Of a DNA stretch of 64,000 nt, positions 9,599 to 20,118 are shown one piece after another. The notes under the pieces were generated by a model. That model did no database searches. It was not told where the DNA came from and was given only the letters and a program-made list of their open reading frames with translations. Every line of letters starts with the position of its first letter. Within the stretch, counting starts at the first letter, position 1. Origin of the DNA: Dietzia lutea. Its GTDB lineage: Bacteria; Actinomycetota; Actinomycetes; Mycobacteriales; Mycobacteriaceae. The stretch covers positions 992,001 to 1,056,000 of the forward strand of contig NZ_CP015449.1 in assembly GCF_003096075.1 (NCBI RefSeq), in the 5' to 3' direction. A program made the translations under genes and the position numbers.

Positions 9599-10119
9599 CC
9601 GCGACGCCGGCCGACGTCGTCCACGACGCGCTGGGCCCCGACGACGCCATGCGTTGCGCCGACCTGGAGACGCTCCTGTTCCGCGGCGACGGCCCGTGGT
9701 CGGCGGCGGCATTCCTGTCCGAGATCGGCTCGCGTCACACCACCTGCCTGGCCGCCCGCGCCGACGGGCGGCTGGTCGGCTACGCCGTCCTGGCCGGGCT
9801 CGGCCCCGCGGGCGACCGCGAGTTCGAGGTGCACACCATCGGTGTCGACCCCGAGTACCAGGGGCGCGGCATCGGACGCGCGCTGCTGCGGCGGATGCTC
9901 GAGGTGGCCGACGCCGAGGACGCACCGGTCGTCCTGGACGTGCGGACCGACAACGTCCCCGCGCGCAGGCTGTACGAGACCCACGGGTTCGAGGTCGTCG
10001 GCCTGCGTCCCCGGTACTACCGGCCCAGCATGGCCGACGCGCATCTCATGGTGCGGCCGGCCCGGGGCGGCGGCGCGGACACTATAGGCGGCGACACGGG
10101 AGAGGGGAGCGGTCGATGA
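9595..10119 (+). CDS. rimI: Ribosomal-protein-alanine N-acetyltransferase RimI
   Basis: GNAT-family acetyltransferase, expected to acetylate the N-terminal alanine of ribosomal protein S18. 174 residues. The acetyl-CoA pyrophosphate-binding loop is [15 protein letters not shown], preceded by HTIGVDPE and followed by [19 protein letters not shown], all GNAT hallmarks. Its ATGA overlaps on both sides place it between tsaB and tsaD, the usual actinobacterial order. Substrate is inferred from family and neighbourhood. Confidence 0.92.
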   Translation: MTATPADVVHDALGPDDAMRCADLETLLFRGDGPWSAAAFLSEIGSRHTTCLAARADGRLVGYAVLAGLGPAGDREFEVHTIGVDPEYQGRGIGRALLRRMLEVADAEDAPVVLDVRTDNVPARRLYETHGFEVVGLRPRYYRPSMADAHLMVRPARGGGADTIGGDTGEGSGR

Positions 10120-11153
10120 GGACCGTCATGGGGATCGAGAGTTCGTGCGACGAGACGGGCGTGGCCGTGGCGCGGGTGCACGACGACGGGCGGGCCGAGC
10201 TGCTGTCCGACGTGGTGGCCTCGTCGATGTCCGAGCACGCCCGTTTCGGCGGCGTCGTCCCGGAGATCGCCTCCCGCGCCCACCTCGAGGCGCTCGTCCC
10301 CACGGTCCGCGCCGCGCTCTCCGAGGCCGGGGTGGAGCGGCCTGACGCCGTCGCCACCACCATCGGACCCGGGCTGTCCGGGGCGCTGCTCGTGGGCTCG
10401 TCGGCGGCCAAGGCCTACGCCGCCGCCTGGGGCGTGTCGTTCTACGCCGTGAACCACCTGGTCGGCCACGTCGCCGTCGCGGGCTTCGACGGCGGGCCGC
10501 TGGGGGAGTGCGTGGCTCTGCTGGTCTCCGGCGGCCACACGCAACTGCTGCACGTGCGCTCGCTGACCGAACCGGTCGCGGAGCTCGGGTCGACCGTCGA
10601 CGACGCCGCCGGCGAGGCGTACGACAAGGTCGCCCGTCTGCTCGGCCTCGGCTACCCGGGCGGGCCGGTGATCGACCGCCTGGCCGCCACCGGCGATCCC
10701 CGCGCCATCGCGTTCCCCCGCGGGATGACCGGACCGCGCGACGCCCGCCACGACTTCTCCTTCTCCGGGCTCAAGACCGCCGTGGCCCGGCGGATCGAGG
10801 CCGCCGAGCGGGACGGCGAGCAGCTCGACGTGGCCGACGTCGCGGCGTCGTTCCAGGAGGCCGTCGCCGACGTGCTCACCATGAAGGCCGTGCGGGCCTG
10901 CACCGACCTGGGTGTGGACACCCTGCTCATCGGCGGCGGCGTGGCGGCCAACTCGCGACTGCGCGACCTCGCCGCCCACCGGTGCGCCGAGGCCGGCCTC
11001 ACACTGCGTGTGCCGCGGCCGCGCCTGTGCACGGACAACGGCGCGATGGTCGTGGGGGTCGCCTCCGCCCTGCTCGCCTCGGGCGCCTCACCCAGTCCGC
11101 TGACCGTCGCCGCCGACCCGGGCCTGCCGGTCGAGGTCACGCAGGTCGCCTGA
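10116..11153 (+). CDS. tsaD: tRNA t6A transferase TsaD (Gcp/YgjD)
   Basis: Transfers threonylcarbamoyl from TC-AMP to A37 of tRNA. 345 residues from ATG 10116 (ATGA overlap with rimI). The N-terminus [14 protein letters not shown], the metal-binding histidines in [11 protein letters not shown] and NHLVGHV, and [10 protein letters not shown] and [13 protein letters not shown] are diagnostic. It ends the operon; the following junction is convergent and contains a tandem duplication. Confidence 0.98.
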   Translation: MRTVMGIESSCDETGVAVARVHDDGRAELLSDVVASSMSEHARFGGVVPEIASRAHLEALVPTVRAALSEAGVERPDAVATTIGPGLSGALLVGSSAAKAYAAAWGVSFYAVNHLVGHVAVAGFDGGPLGECVALLVSGGHTQLLHVRSLTEPVAELGSTVDDAAGEAYDKVARLLGLGYPGGPVIDRLAATGDPRAIAFPRGMTGPRDARHDFSFSGLKTAVARRIEAAERDGEQLDVADVAASFQEAVADVLTMKAVRACTDLGVDTLLIGGGVAANSRLRDLAAHRCAEAGLTLRVPRPRLCTDNGAMVVGVASALLASGASPSPLTVAADPGLPVEVTQVA

Positions 11154-11165
11154 CCGCCCGCGGGA

Positions 11166-11226
11166 CGGCATCGGCGCCCGTGCGGCTGGGGCCGGCGCCG
11201 CGGGCGGCATCGGCGCCCGCGCGGCT
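11166..11226. repeat. 22-bp direct repeat pair at a convergent gene end
   Basis: CGGCATCGGCGCCCG-[T/C]-GCGGCT occurs at 11166-11187 and 11205-11226 with one mismatch, 39 bases apart. The second copy runs into the stop codon of the minus-strand gene ending at 11225. The 71-base junction between tsaD and that gene is mostly made of this duplication. Confidence 0.85.
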
Positions 11227-11542
11227 AGAACCCGAGAATGGCCATCCCCATCGCGGCGGACGTGAGCGCGAGGACGAGCAGCACGAGCACCCACGCGATG
11301 CCGAGGTAGCCGATGACCAGGGCCGAGACCGCCATGGCGCGGCCCTCCTGGCCGCGCCGCCTGATCTGCGCCAGCGACACGTGCCCCAGGACCACCACGA
11401 TCACGGTGATGACCGCGGGCACCAGCGGCACGAACAGGCCGAGGAACGAGCCGAAGACGACGTTGCCCACGGCGACGACGAGGGCGACGAGAGCCAACTC
11501 GTTGCCGCCTGCCGGGTGCGCCGGCTCGTACGGGTCGGACAC
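11225..11542 (-). CDS. DUF4190-like small membrane protein
   Basis: 105 residues from a GTG at 11542. After a short Pro/Gly N-terminus come two long hydrophobic segments (ALVALVVAVGNVVFGSFLGLF continuing into VPAVITVIVVVLGHVSLAQIRRRGQEGRAMAV, then ALVIGYLGIAWVLVLLVLAL). The GHVSLAQIRRRGQEGR motif between them is characteristic of DUF4190 proteins. Role unknown. It starts eight bases after the stop of the FNT-family channel gene, so the two are probably co-transcribed. Confidence 0.85.
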   Translation of the reverse strand: MSDPYEPAHPAGGNELALVALVVAVGNVVFGSFLGLFVPLVPAVITVIVVVLGHVSLAQIRRRGQEGRAMAVSALVIGYLGIAWVLVLLVLALTSAAMGMAILGF

Positions 11543-11550
11543 CGGCGCGG

Positions 11551-12366
11551 TCAGTCCTGCGTCGGATCGACACGGTCGACGCGGCCCCGTTGCGCGAAGT
11601 ACAGGCCGAGCCCGGCGAGCGTGAGCCCGCCGATCAGGTTCCCGATATGGACCGGGATCTGGTTCCACAGCAGCCAATCGGCGACGCTCACGTCCGCCCC
11701 GAGCATCATCCCCGCCGGGATCGTGAAGTGGTTGACCACCGCGTGCTCGTAGCCGAGGGCGAAGAACGTGAGGATCGGCAGCCAGATCGCCAGGATCTTG
11801 CCCGAGGTGCTCGACGAGGAGAACGACATGATCACGCCCAGCACCACCAGCCAGTTACACAGCACCGCGCTCAGCGTCACCCAGCCCAGCCCGGTGACCA
11901 GACCCGCCTCCTTGTAGGCGATCGTCTTCTCCACCGCGAGATCGGCGAGGGCCTGGGCGCCGGTCGCGTCCGGCTCCGTCCCCATCCCCGTGAGCACGGA
12001 GGTGATCATCCAGGCGGCGGCGAGTCCGCCGATCGTGTGACCGAGGATCATCCAGCCGAAGACCCGCAGGCAGTCCCGTACCCGGACCCGCTTCTCCATG
12101 ACCGCGAGCGGCACCAACCCGTACGCGCCGGTGACGAGTTCCCACCCGAGCAGGACGACCAGGGTGAGGCCGATGGGGAAGAGGACGGCGCCGACGATCT
12201 CCACCCCGGTGGCGTCGCTGACCATGACGGCCAGCGTCGTGGCCGCGCCGAGCAGGTAGACGGCGAGGAAGCCCCGCAGGGCCAACTGCCATCCGGGGAC
12301 ATGGGCCTTCTTCTCCCCGGCGTCGACGGTGGCGGTGACGATGTCGGGAGGGGCTACTGCGGTCAT
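11551..12366 (-). CDS. Formate/nitrite transporter (FNT) family channel
   Basis: 271 residues, six predicted membrane helices. The FNT signature is clear: LCNWLVVLGVIM, KILAIWLPILTFFALGYEHAVVNHF, with the central histidine of the family in GYEH. This places it with FocA/NirC channels for small monovalent anions; formate versus nitrite cannot be decided from the sequence. I chose ATG 12366 (MTAVAPPDIVTATVD) over upstream in-frame starts, which would add a non-homologous arginine-rich segment running into the groES promoter region. Confidence 0.9.
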   Translation of the reverse strand: MTAVAPPDIVTATVDAGEKKAHVPGWQLALRGFLAVYLLGAATTLAVMVSDATGVEIVGAVLFPIGLTLVVLLGWELVTGAYGLVPLAVMEKRVRVRDCLRVFGWMILGHTIGGLAAAWMITSVLTGMGTEPDATGAQALADLAVEKTIAYKEAGLVTGLGWVTLSAVLCNWLVVLGVIMSFSSSSTSGKILAIWLPILTFFALGYEHAVVNHFTIPAGMMLGADVSVADWLLWNQIPVHIGNLIGGLTLAGLGLYFAQRGRVDRVDPTQD

Positions 12367-12496
12367 TGTGGGCCTCGCTGTCCTCGATGGGTGATCGGAT
12401 CGGGCAGAGGTGGTTCGGTGGCTGATGTCCGTGCGTGCCGGCGAGCCTACCGGCGACGGGGGGATCCGCAACGGGACGAGCCTGCACGCGGTTTCC

Positions 12497-12530
12497 TTGA
12501 GTGCTGGCACTCGCCTGTGTAGAGTGCCAA
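12497..12530 (+). promoter_or_regulatory. groES promoter overlapped by a CIRCE (HrcA) operator
   Basis: -35 TTGAGT (12497-12502) and -10 TAGAGT (12520-12525) are 17 bases apart. Across them lies CTGGCACTC-N9-GAGTGCCAA (12504-12530), an inverted repeat matching the CIRCE consensus TTAGCACTC-N9-GAGTGCTAA at most positions. HrcA binding here would block RNA polymerase directly. HrcA itself is not in this window. Confidence 0.92.
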
Positions 12531-12639
12531 TAGACACGGTGCTCCGAGGGCGTCACCCGCGACGGCGCACGCGGCGGGCCGGGTCGTACGGAAACCACGG
12601 GACGCCCACGGTGTCCCGGATCTTCGAACCACACTCCGA

Positions 12640-12660
12640 GCCGCCCGGGACCCGGGCGGC
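12640..12660 (+). other. Perfect GC hairpin in the groES 5' UTR
   Basis: GCCGCCCGGG-A-CCCGGGCGGC, two perfectly complementary 10-base arms around a single base, ends 12 bases before the Shine-Dalgarno GGGAGGA of groES. In RNA it would form a very stable stem with a small loop. It could be an mRNA stability or thermosensing element; there is no T-run, so a simple terminator is unlikely. Confidence 0.6.
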
Positions 12661-12684
12661 CACACCCCATACGGGAGGATCATC

Positions 12685-12972
12685 GTGGCGATCAAGCCGC
12701 TTGAGGACAAGATTCTCGTCGAGGCCCTCGAGGCCGAGACCACCACGGCGTCCGGCCTCGTCATCCCGGACACCGCCAAGGAGAAGCCCCAGGAGGGCAC
12801 CGTCGTCGCGGTCGGCAAGGGCCGCTTCGACGAGGACGGCGACCGTATCCCCATGGACATCAAGGAGGGGGACAAGGTCATCTACTCGAAGTACGGCGGC
12901 ACCGAGATCAAGTACGAGGGCAAGGAGTACCTGATCCTCTCCTCGCGTGACGTCCTCGCGGTCATCGACTGA
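12685..12972 (+). CDS. groES: Co-chaperonin GroES
   Basis: 10-kDa lid of the GroEL chaperonin. 95 residues from GTG 12685 with a strong Shine-Dalgarno GGGAGGA at 12673-12679. [18 protein letters not shown] opens the protein, the mobile loop is [21 protein letters not shown], and it ends in the usual DVLAVID. First gene of the CIRCE-controlled operon with groEL1 123 bases downstream. Confidence 0.98.
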   Translation: MAIKPLEDKILVEALEAETTTASGLVIPDTAKEKPQEGTVVAVGKGRFDEDGDRIPMDIKEGDKVIYSKYGGTEIKYEGKEYLILSSRDVLAVID

Positions 12973-14718
<1,746 letters not shown>

Positions 14719-14732
14719 TCGCGATCGGCTCA

Positions 14733-14770
14733 CGGGCCCCGCTCCCCGCGACGTCGGGGGGCGGGGCCCG
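14733..14770 (+). terminator. GC-rich hairpin terminator after groEL1
   Basis: CGGGCCCCGC at 14733-14742 pairs with GCGGGGCCCG at 14761-14770, with additional CCCC/GGGG pairing inside. It lies 14 bases after the groEL1 stop. Only a weak T-rich stretch follows, as usual in actinobacteria. Confidence 0.7.
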
Positions 14771-14992
14771 TCTCCATTCCACGCCGGTCGTGTGGTCCCG
14801 CGCCGGCGGCAAGGGTTACGCTGGGCGCTCAGCAGTACACCCCCGACACTCCGGTCACGCGCCTATTCTGAGCGCGAGCCGCGCCGGCCGCCCCCGGGCC
14901 CGGGCGTGGGACCCGTCGCGACCCGTGTCGCGCCCCGAGAGAAAGGCCGTGCCCCGTAACACATCCGTGTAACGCGTGGCCCCCCGAATCCG

Positions 14993-15574
14993 ATGACAGG
15001 TACAGCAGACGAGTTGGAACTCGCCGTCGCCGACGCGGTCAAGGGTGACCGTGCCGCTGCCGCGCGGGTGCTGGAGCTCGTGCGACCCGGTGTGGTGCGG
15101 TACTGCCGCTCCCGCGTCGGAGGCTCGGAGAGGGCCAACCTGTCTGCTGACGATGTCGCCCAGGAGGTGCTGATCGCGGTGCTCTCGGCTCTGCCGGGAT
15201 ACCGGGATCAGGGACGTCCCTTCATGGCCTTCGTGTACGGGATCGCGGCTCACAAGGTCGCGGACGCCCATCGTGGCGCCGCGCGGAACAAGTCCGATCC
15301 CGTGGAGTACCTACCCGAGGTGCTCTCGACCGACACGGGACCGGAGGACCACGTCCTCGACGGCGAGGTGTCGCGAGCGGTGAGCCGCCTGCTCGACACT
15401 CTGCCAGAGAAGCAGCGGGAGATCATCCGACTGCGAGTCGTGGTCGGACTCTCCGCGGAGGAGACGGCGGAGATCGTCGACAGCACGGCCGGAGCCGTGC
15501 GCGTCGCCCAGCACCGGGCGATGAAGCAGCTCCGCGCGAGAATCGAACAGGACGGAGAGGAGCGATGGCGATGA
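14993..15574 (+). CDS. sigD: ECF RNA polymerase sigma factor SigD
   Basis: 193-residue ECF sigma factor. Sigma-2 is in LSADDVAQEVLIAVLSALPGYRDQGRPFMAFVYGIAAHKVADAHR and sigma-4 in LPEKQREIIRLRVVVGLSAEETAEIV with helix-turn-helix STAGAVRVAQHRAMKQL. The closest relative I recognise is mycobacterial SigD, and location between groEL1 and guaB2 with an anti-sigma gene downstream agrees. The next start (15565) lies inside its 3' end, so the pair is coupled. GTAAC motifs just upstream may be an autoregulated promoter. Confidence 0.93.
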   Translation: MTGTADELELAVADAVKGDRAAAARVLELVRPGVVRYCRSRVGGSERANLSADDVAQEVLIAVLSALPGYRDQGRPFMAFVYGIAAHKVADAHRGAARNKSDPVEYLPEVLSTDTGPEDHVLDGEVSRAVSRLLDTLPEKQREIIRLRVVVGLSAEETAEIVDSTAGAVRVAQHRAMKQLRARIEQDGEERWR

Positions 15575-16596
15575 ACGACGACGATGTCGACCCCGGCGCC
15601 CGGGACGACGACGCCTCGCTCGACGAGCACGAGGTGGACCCAATCGAGGTCGACCGTGACGACGAGCTCCTCGACGCCCTCGGACGCGGAGAGCGCCCCG
15701 ATGGGGACGATCCGCTCCTGGCCCTGTTCGCCGATTGGCGTGCCGAAGCCGGATCCGCCGACCTGCCCGCGCTCCCGAGCGACGAGGCGATCGAGGTCGC
15801 TCTCGCCCCGAACGTGTCGCGGCTGCGGCCTCGACGCGGGTGGGTCTCCTCCGGCGACCACCACCACGGCAGGCGTCCCGCGCTCTGGCAGGCGGTGACC
15901 GGCGCCGCGGCCGTGGCCGCCGTGATCGTCGGTGGACTGTCCGTCGCCGCGCACAGTGCGATGCCCGGCGATCCGCTCTGGGGCGTGTCCAAGACGATCT
16001 TCTCCGACCGCGCCGGTGACGTCGAGCTGGTCAACGACCTCACCGAGTTCCTCTCCGCCGCCGACCTCGCCGCCCGCGAGGGTGACCGGGGCGAGGCCGA
16101 ACGCCTCCTCGACGAGGTGAGCGAGCGGCTCGACGAGGTCTCCGACGCCTCGGAGCGCGTGGAACTGATGAAGCGCAGGGACGCCATCAAGCGCGATCTC
16201 AGCCGGGTGACCCCGAGCACGGTGCCGTCGCCCGCACCGGCGCCCGCCCCGACGTCGGCGCCCGCCCCCGCACCGGGGGCGGCGACGCTGGTTCCGGGCG
16301 TCCCGGTGCCGCTGCCGTCGAATCTGATCCCGCCGCCGCCCCCCGGCATGCCGGTCATCCCGCTGCCACTCGACGGTCTCCGCATCTCCACGACGCTCCA
16401 GATCCCGATCGACACCCAGCGGATCCAGGACTTCCTGGCGCCCACCACGGGCCGACCGAGCGGGGGCGTGGGGGAGGACCAGTTGGGCGTGCAACCGTCA
16501 CCGTCCCGCACCACGGTGACCCAGGTGCCCACCCCGACCCAGCAGCCGCCGACGTCGTCCCAGCAGACGCCTGAGTCCACCCCGCCGACCAACTGA
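15565..16596 (+). CDS. rsdA: Anti-sigma-D factor RsdA
   Basis: 343-residue single-pass membrane anti-sigma factor expected to hold SigD at the membrane. The acidic cytoplasmic N-terminus contains DELLDALGRGERPDGDDPLLALFADWRAE, the RsdA sigma-binding segment. One transmembrane helix follows (VTGAAAVAAVIVGGLSVAAHSA), then PGDPLWGVSKTIFS, a coiled region and a long Pro/Ala/Thr-rich extracytoplasmic tail. It overlaps sigD by ten bases, with GGAGAGGAG before its ATG. Release of SigD by regulated proteolysis is known for the mycobacterial homologue and is inferred here. Confidence 0.9.
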   Translation: MAMNDDDVDPGARDDDASLDEHEVDPIEVDRDDELLDALGRGERPDGDDPLLALFADWRAEAGSADLPALPSDEAIEVALAPNVSRLRPRRGWVSSGDHHHGRRPALWQAVTGAAAVAAVIVGGLSVAAHSAMPGDPLWGVSKTIFSDRAGDVELVNDLTEFLSAADLAAREGDRGEAERLLDEVSERLDEVSDASERVELMKRRDAIKRDLSRVTPSTVPSPAPAPAPTSAPAPAPGAATLVPGVPVPLPSNLIPPPPPGMPVIPLPLDGLRISTTLQIPIDTQRIQDFLAPTTGRPSGGVGEDQLGVQPSPSRTTVTQVPTPTQQPPTSSQQTPESTPPTN

Positions 16597-16649
16597 TCGG
16601 GGGCGGCCGGCCCCCTGGCCGGGTGGTCGCCTTTGTCACACCCCGAACG

Positions 16650-16691
16650 AACCGATCCCCGCCTCCCGTGACCGGGAGGCGGGGATCGGTT
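16650..16691. terminator. Bidirectional 19-bp stem terminator
   Basis: A perfect 19-base inverted repeat: 5' arm 16650-16668 (begins AACCGATCCCCGCC), loop TGAC, 3' arm 16673-16691. The arms end in AA and TT, giving short A/T tracts on both sides. It separates convergent rsdA and the DUF5319 gene and should stop transcription from both sides. Confidence 0.9.
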
Positions 16692-16711
16692 TCTCTGTCC
16701 GGGATCCGGGT

Positions 16712-17134
16712 TCAGCGACGCCAGTTCAGCCGGCGGGGACGCATCGCGCGCACCGCGTCCGCGTAACCGCGGCAGTACTCCCAGGTGACGTAGTCGTCGG
16801 GGATGGGGTCGAAGGCGGGCTCATGGGGCAGCAGCGAACCGTCGTCGAGCAACTGCATGAGGTTGGCGCGCAGCATGTCCCACTCGTGGTAGTGCTCCTC
16901 CGCGCAGTCCTCGCACTGCACCGCGACACCCTTGACCCCGATCGGGGCCAGCAGCCGGCGAAATTCTGCGAGGTCTGCCAGGTCCTCCTCGATCGCGCGT
17001 CGCTCATCGGCGTCGAGGGGGCCCGAGGGCACCTCGTCGTCGATCGGGTCGAGCCCGGCCAGCTCGGCGGCCGGGTCATCCGGATCGCCGGCGAACGGGT
17101 CGGGCGGCATTCCGTGCCGTAGGGGATCGTTCAC
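16712..17134 (-). CDS. DUF5319 family protein
   Basis: 140 residues, soluble and acidic, with CEDCAEEHYHEWDMLRANLMQLL and YVTWEYCRGYADAVRAMRPR. The two close cysteines plus conserved histidines suggest metal binding, but this is inference. It corresponds to Rv3412, found between rsdA and guaB2 in mycobacteria. Function unknown. I chose GTG 17134 over GTG 17158 because a -10 element TACGGT (complement of 17142-17147) ends seven bases before it, a leaderless arrangement, and homologues begin at about this point. Confidence 0.87.
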   Translation of the reverse strand: MNDPLRHGMPPDPFAGDPDDPAAELAGLDPIDDEVPSGPLDADERRAIEEDLADLAEFRRLLAPIGVKGVAVQCEDCAEEHYHEWDMLRANLMQLLDDGSLLPHEPAFDPIPDDYVTWEYCRGYADAVRAMRPRRLNWRR

Positions 17135-17154
17135 GCCGTCCACCGTACCCGTGA

Positions 17155-18783
<1,629 letters not shown>

Positions 18784-18787
18784 CTTC

Positions 18788-19927
18788 GTGCGCAACGTCG
18801 TGGAGATCGGCCTGGGTCGCGAGGCCCGCCGGATGTACGGGCTCGGCGAGGTGGACATAGTCCCGTCCCGCCGGACCAGGAGTTCCAAGGAGGTGTCGAC
18901 CGCCTGGCAGATCGACGCCTACCAGATGGACATCCCCGTGATGACGCATCCGACGGACGCGGTGGTCTCCCCGTCCTCGGCCGTCGAGATCTCGAAGCTC
19001 GGCGGTCTCGCCGTGCTCAACGGTGAAGGACTGTGGGCCCGTCACGCCGACCCCGAGGCGGTGATCGACGAACTGCGTGAGCTCGCCCTGGAGGACCTGA
19101 CCGGGCACCGCGCGGTCGCCCGCCTGCAGGAGTTGCACCGCGCGCCGATCGACCGGGAGCTGCTCGCCGCGGCGGTGCAGCGAATCCGCGACGAGGGCGC
19201 GACCGTGGCCGTGCGGGTCTCGCCGCAGCACGCGCGCGAACTCACGCCGGGTCTGGTCGCGGCCGGGATCGATCTGCTGGTCGTGCAGGGCACCATCATC
19301 TCGGCCGAGCACGTCAGTGGTGAGGACGCCCCGCTCAACCTCAAGGACTTCATCGGCGGTCTCGACGTGCCGGTGATCGCCGGCGGGGTCGTGGACTACA
19401 AGACCGCCCTGCATCTCATGCGCACCGGTGCCGCCGGCGTGATCGTGGGCTACGGCGGCGCCGACGGCGTCACCACCACCGGGCCGGTGCTCGGCATGGA
19501 GGTCCACATGGCCACCGCGATCGCGGATGCGGCCGCCGCGCGCCGCGACTACCTGGACGAGACCGGTGGTCGCTACGTGCACGTGCTGGCCGACGGTGAC
19601 ATCTACACCTCGGGTGACATCGCCCGCGCGGTCGCGTGCGGTGCGGACGCGGTCGTGCTGGGCCCGCTGCTGGCCGGGGCGCTCGAGGCCCCGGGCCGCG
19701 GGGTGTACTGGAACTCGGTCTCCGCGCACCCCAAGGTCCCGCGGGGGCACGTCGCCGAGGTGGAGGACGAGACCGCCCTGGCGCCGCTCGCCGAGGTCCT
19801 CGAGGGGCCGACCAGCGTCCCCGACGGCACCCGCAACCTCATGGGTGCCCTGCGGCGGGCCATGGCCAAGTGCGGGTACTCCGACGTCAAGGGTTTCCAG
19901 AAGGTGGACCTGTCGGTCCGTCCCTGA
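18788..19927 (+). CDS. guaB3: GuaB3 family IMP dehydrogenase-related protein
   Basis: 379-residue TIM-barrel protein of the IMPDH/GMP-reductase superfamily without CBS domains. The region corresponding to the catalytic loop reads GYGGADGVTTTG, so the IMPDH active-site cysteine is absent. This is also, as far as I recall, a feature of mycobacterial GuaB3. IMPDH activity has been reported for cyanobacterial GuaB3, but the actinobacterial function is not settled. Co-transcribed with guaB2, with a GTG start four bases after its stop. Confidence 0.93.
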   Translation: MRNVVEIGLGREARRMYGLGEVDIVPSRRTRSSKEVSTAWQIDAYQMDIPVMTHPTDAVVSPSSAVEISKLGGLAVLNGEGLWARHADPEAVIDELRELALEDLTGHRAVARLQELHRAPIDRELLAAAVQRIRDEGATVAVRVSPQHARELTPGLVAAGIDLLVVQGTIISAEHVSGEDAPLNLKDFIGGLDVPVIAGGVVDYKTALHLMRTGAAGVIVGYGGADGVTTTGPVLGMEVHMATAIADAAAARRDYLDETGGRYVHVLADGDIYTSGDIARAVACGADAVVLGPLLAGALEAPGRGVYWNSVSAHPKVPRGHVAEVEDETALAPLAEVLEGPTSVPDGTRNLMGALRRAMAKCGYSDVKGFQKVDLSVRP

Positions 19928-19943
19928 TCCCTCCGCTTCCAGT

Positions 19944-19982
19944 CCGCGCACCCGGATGCCCCGCAAGGGCCCGGGTGCGCGG
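19944..19982 (+). terminator. Hairpin terminator after guaB3
   Basis: CCGCGCACCCGG (19944-19955) and CCGGGTGCGCGG (19971-19982) form a perfect 12-base stem with a 15-base loop, 16 bases after the guaB3 stop. Confidence 0.8.
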
Positions 19983-20118
19983 CCGTTCCGGCGGGCGCCC
20001 CTGTCGGCCGCGCTACCGACAGCGGCCGACCTCTGGACAAACCACTGGCTACTGTCGGGTAAGTTAGCCGTGCTCAGGTACTGTGACCCACAACATCGAC
20101 CACCCCGGGAGTTGCATC

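Noticed and set aside
12496-12516. HspR-type HAIR element at groES (CTTGAGT...)
   Set aside because: CTTGAGT is present but the partner reads ACTCGCC at the wrong spacing; the CIRCE match explains the palindrome better.
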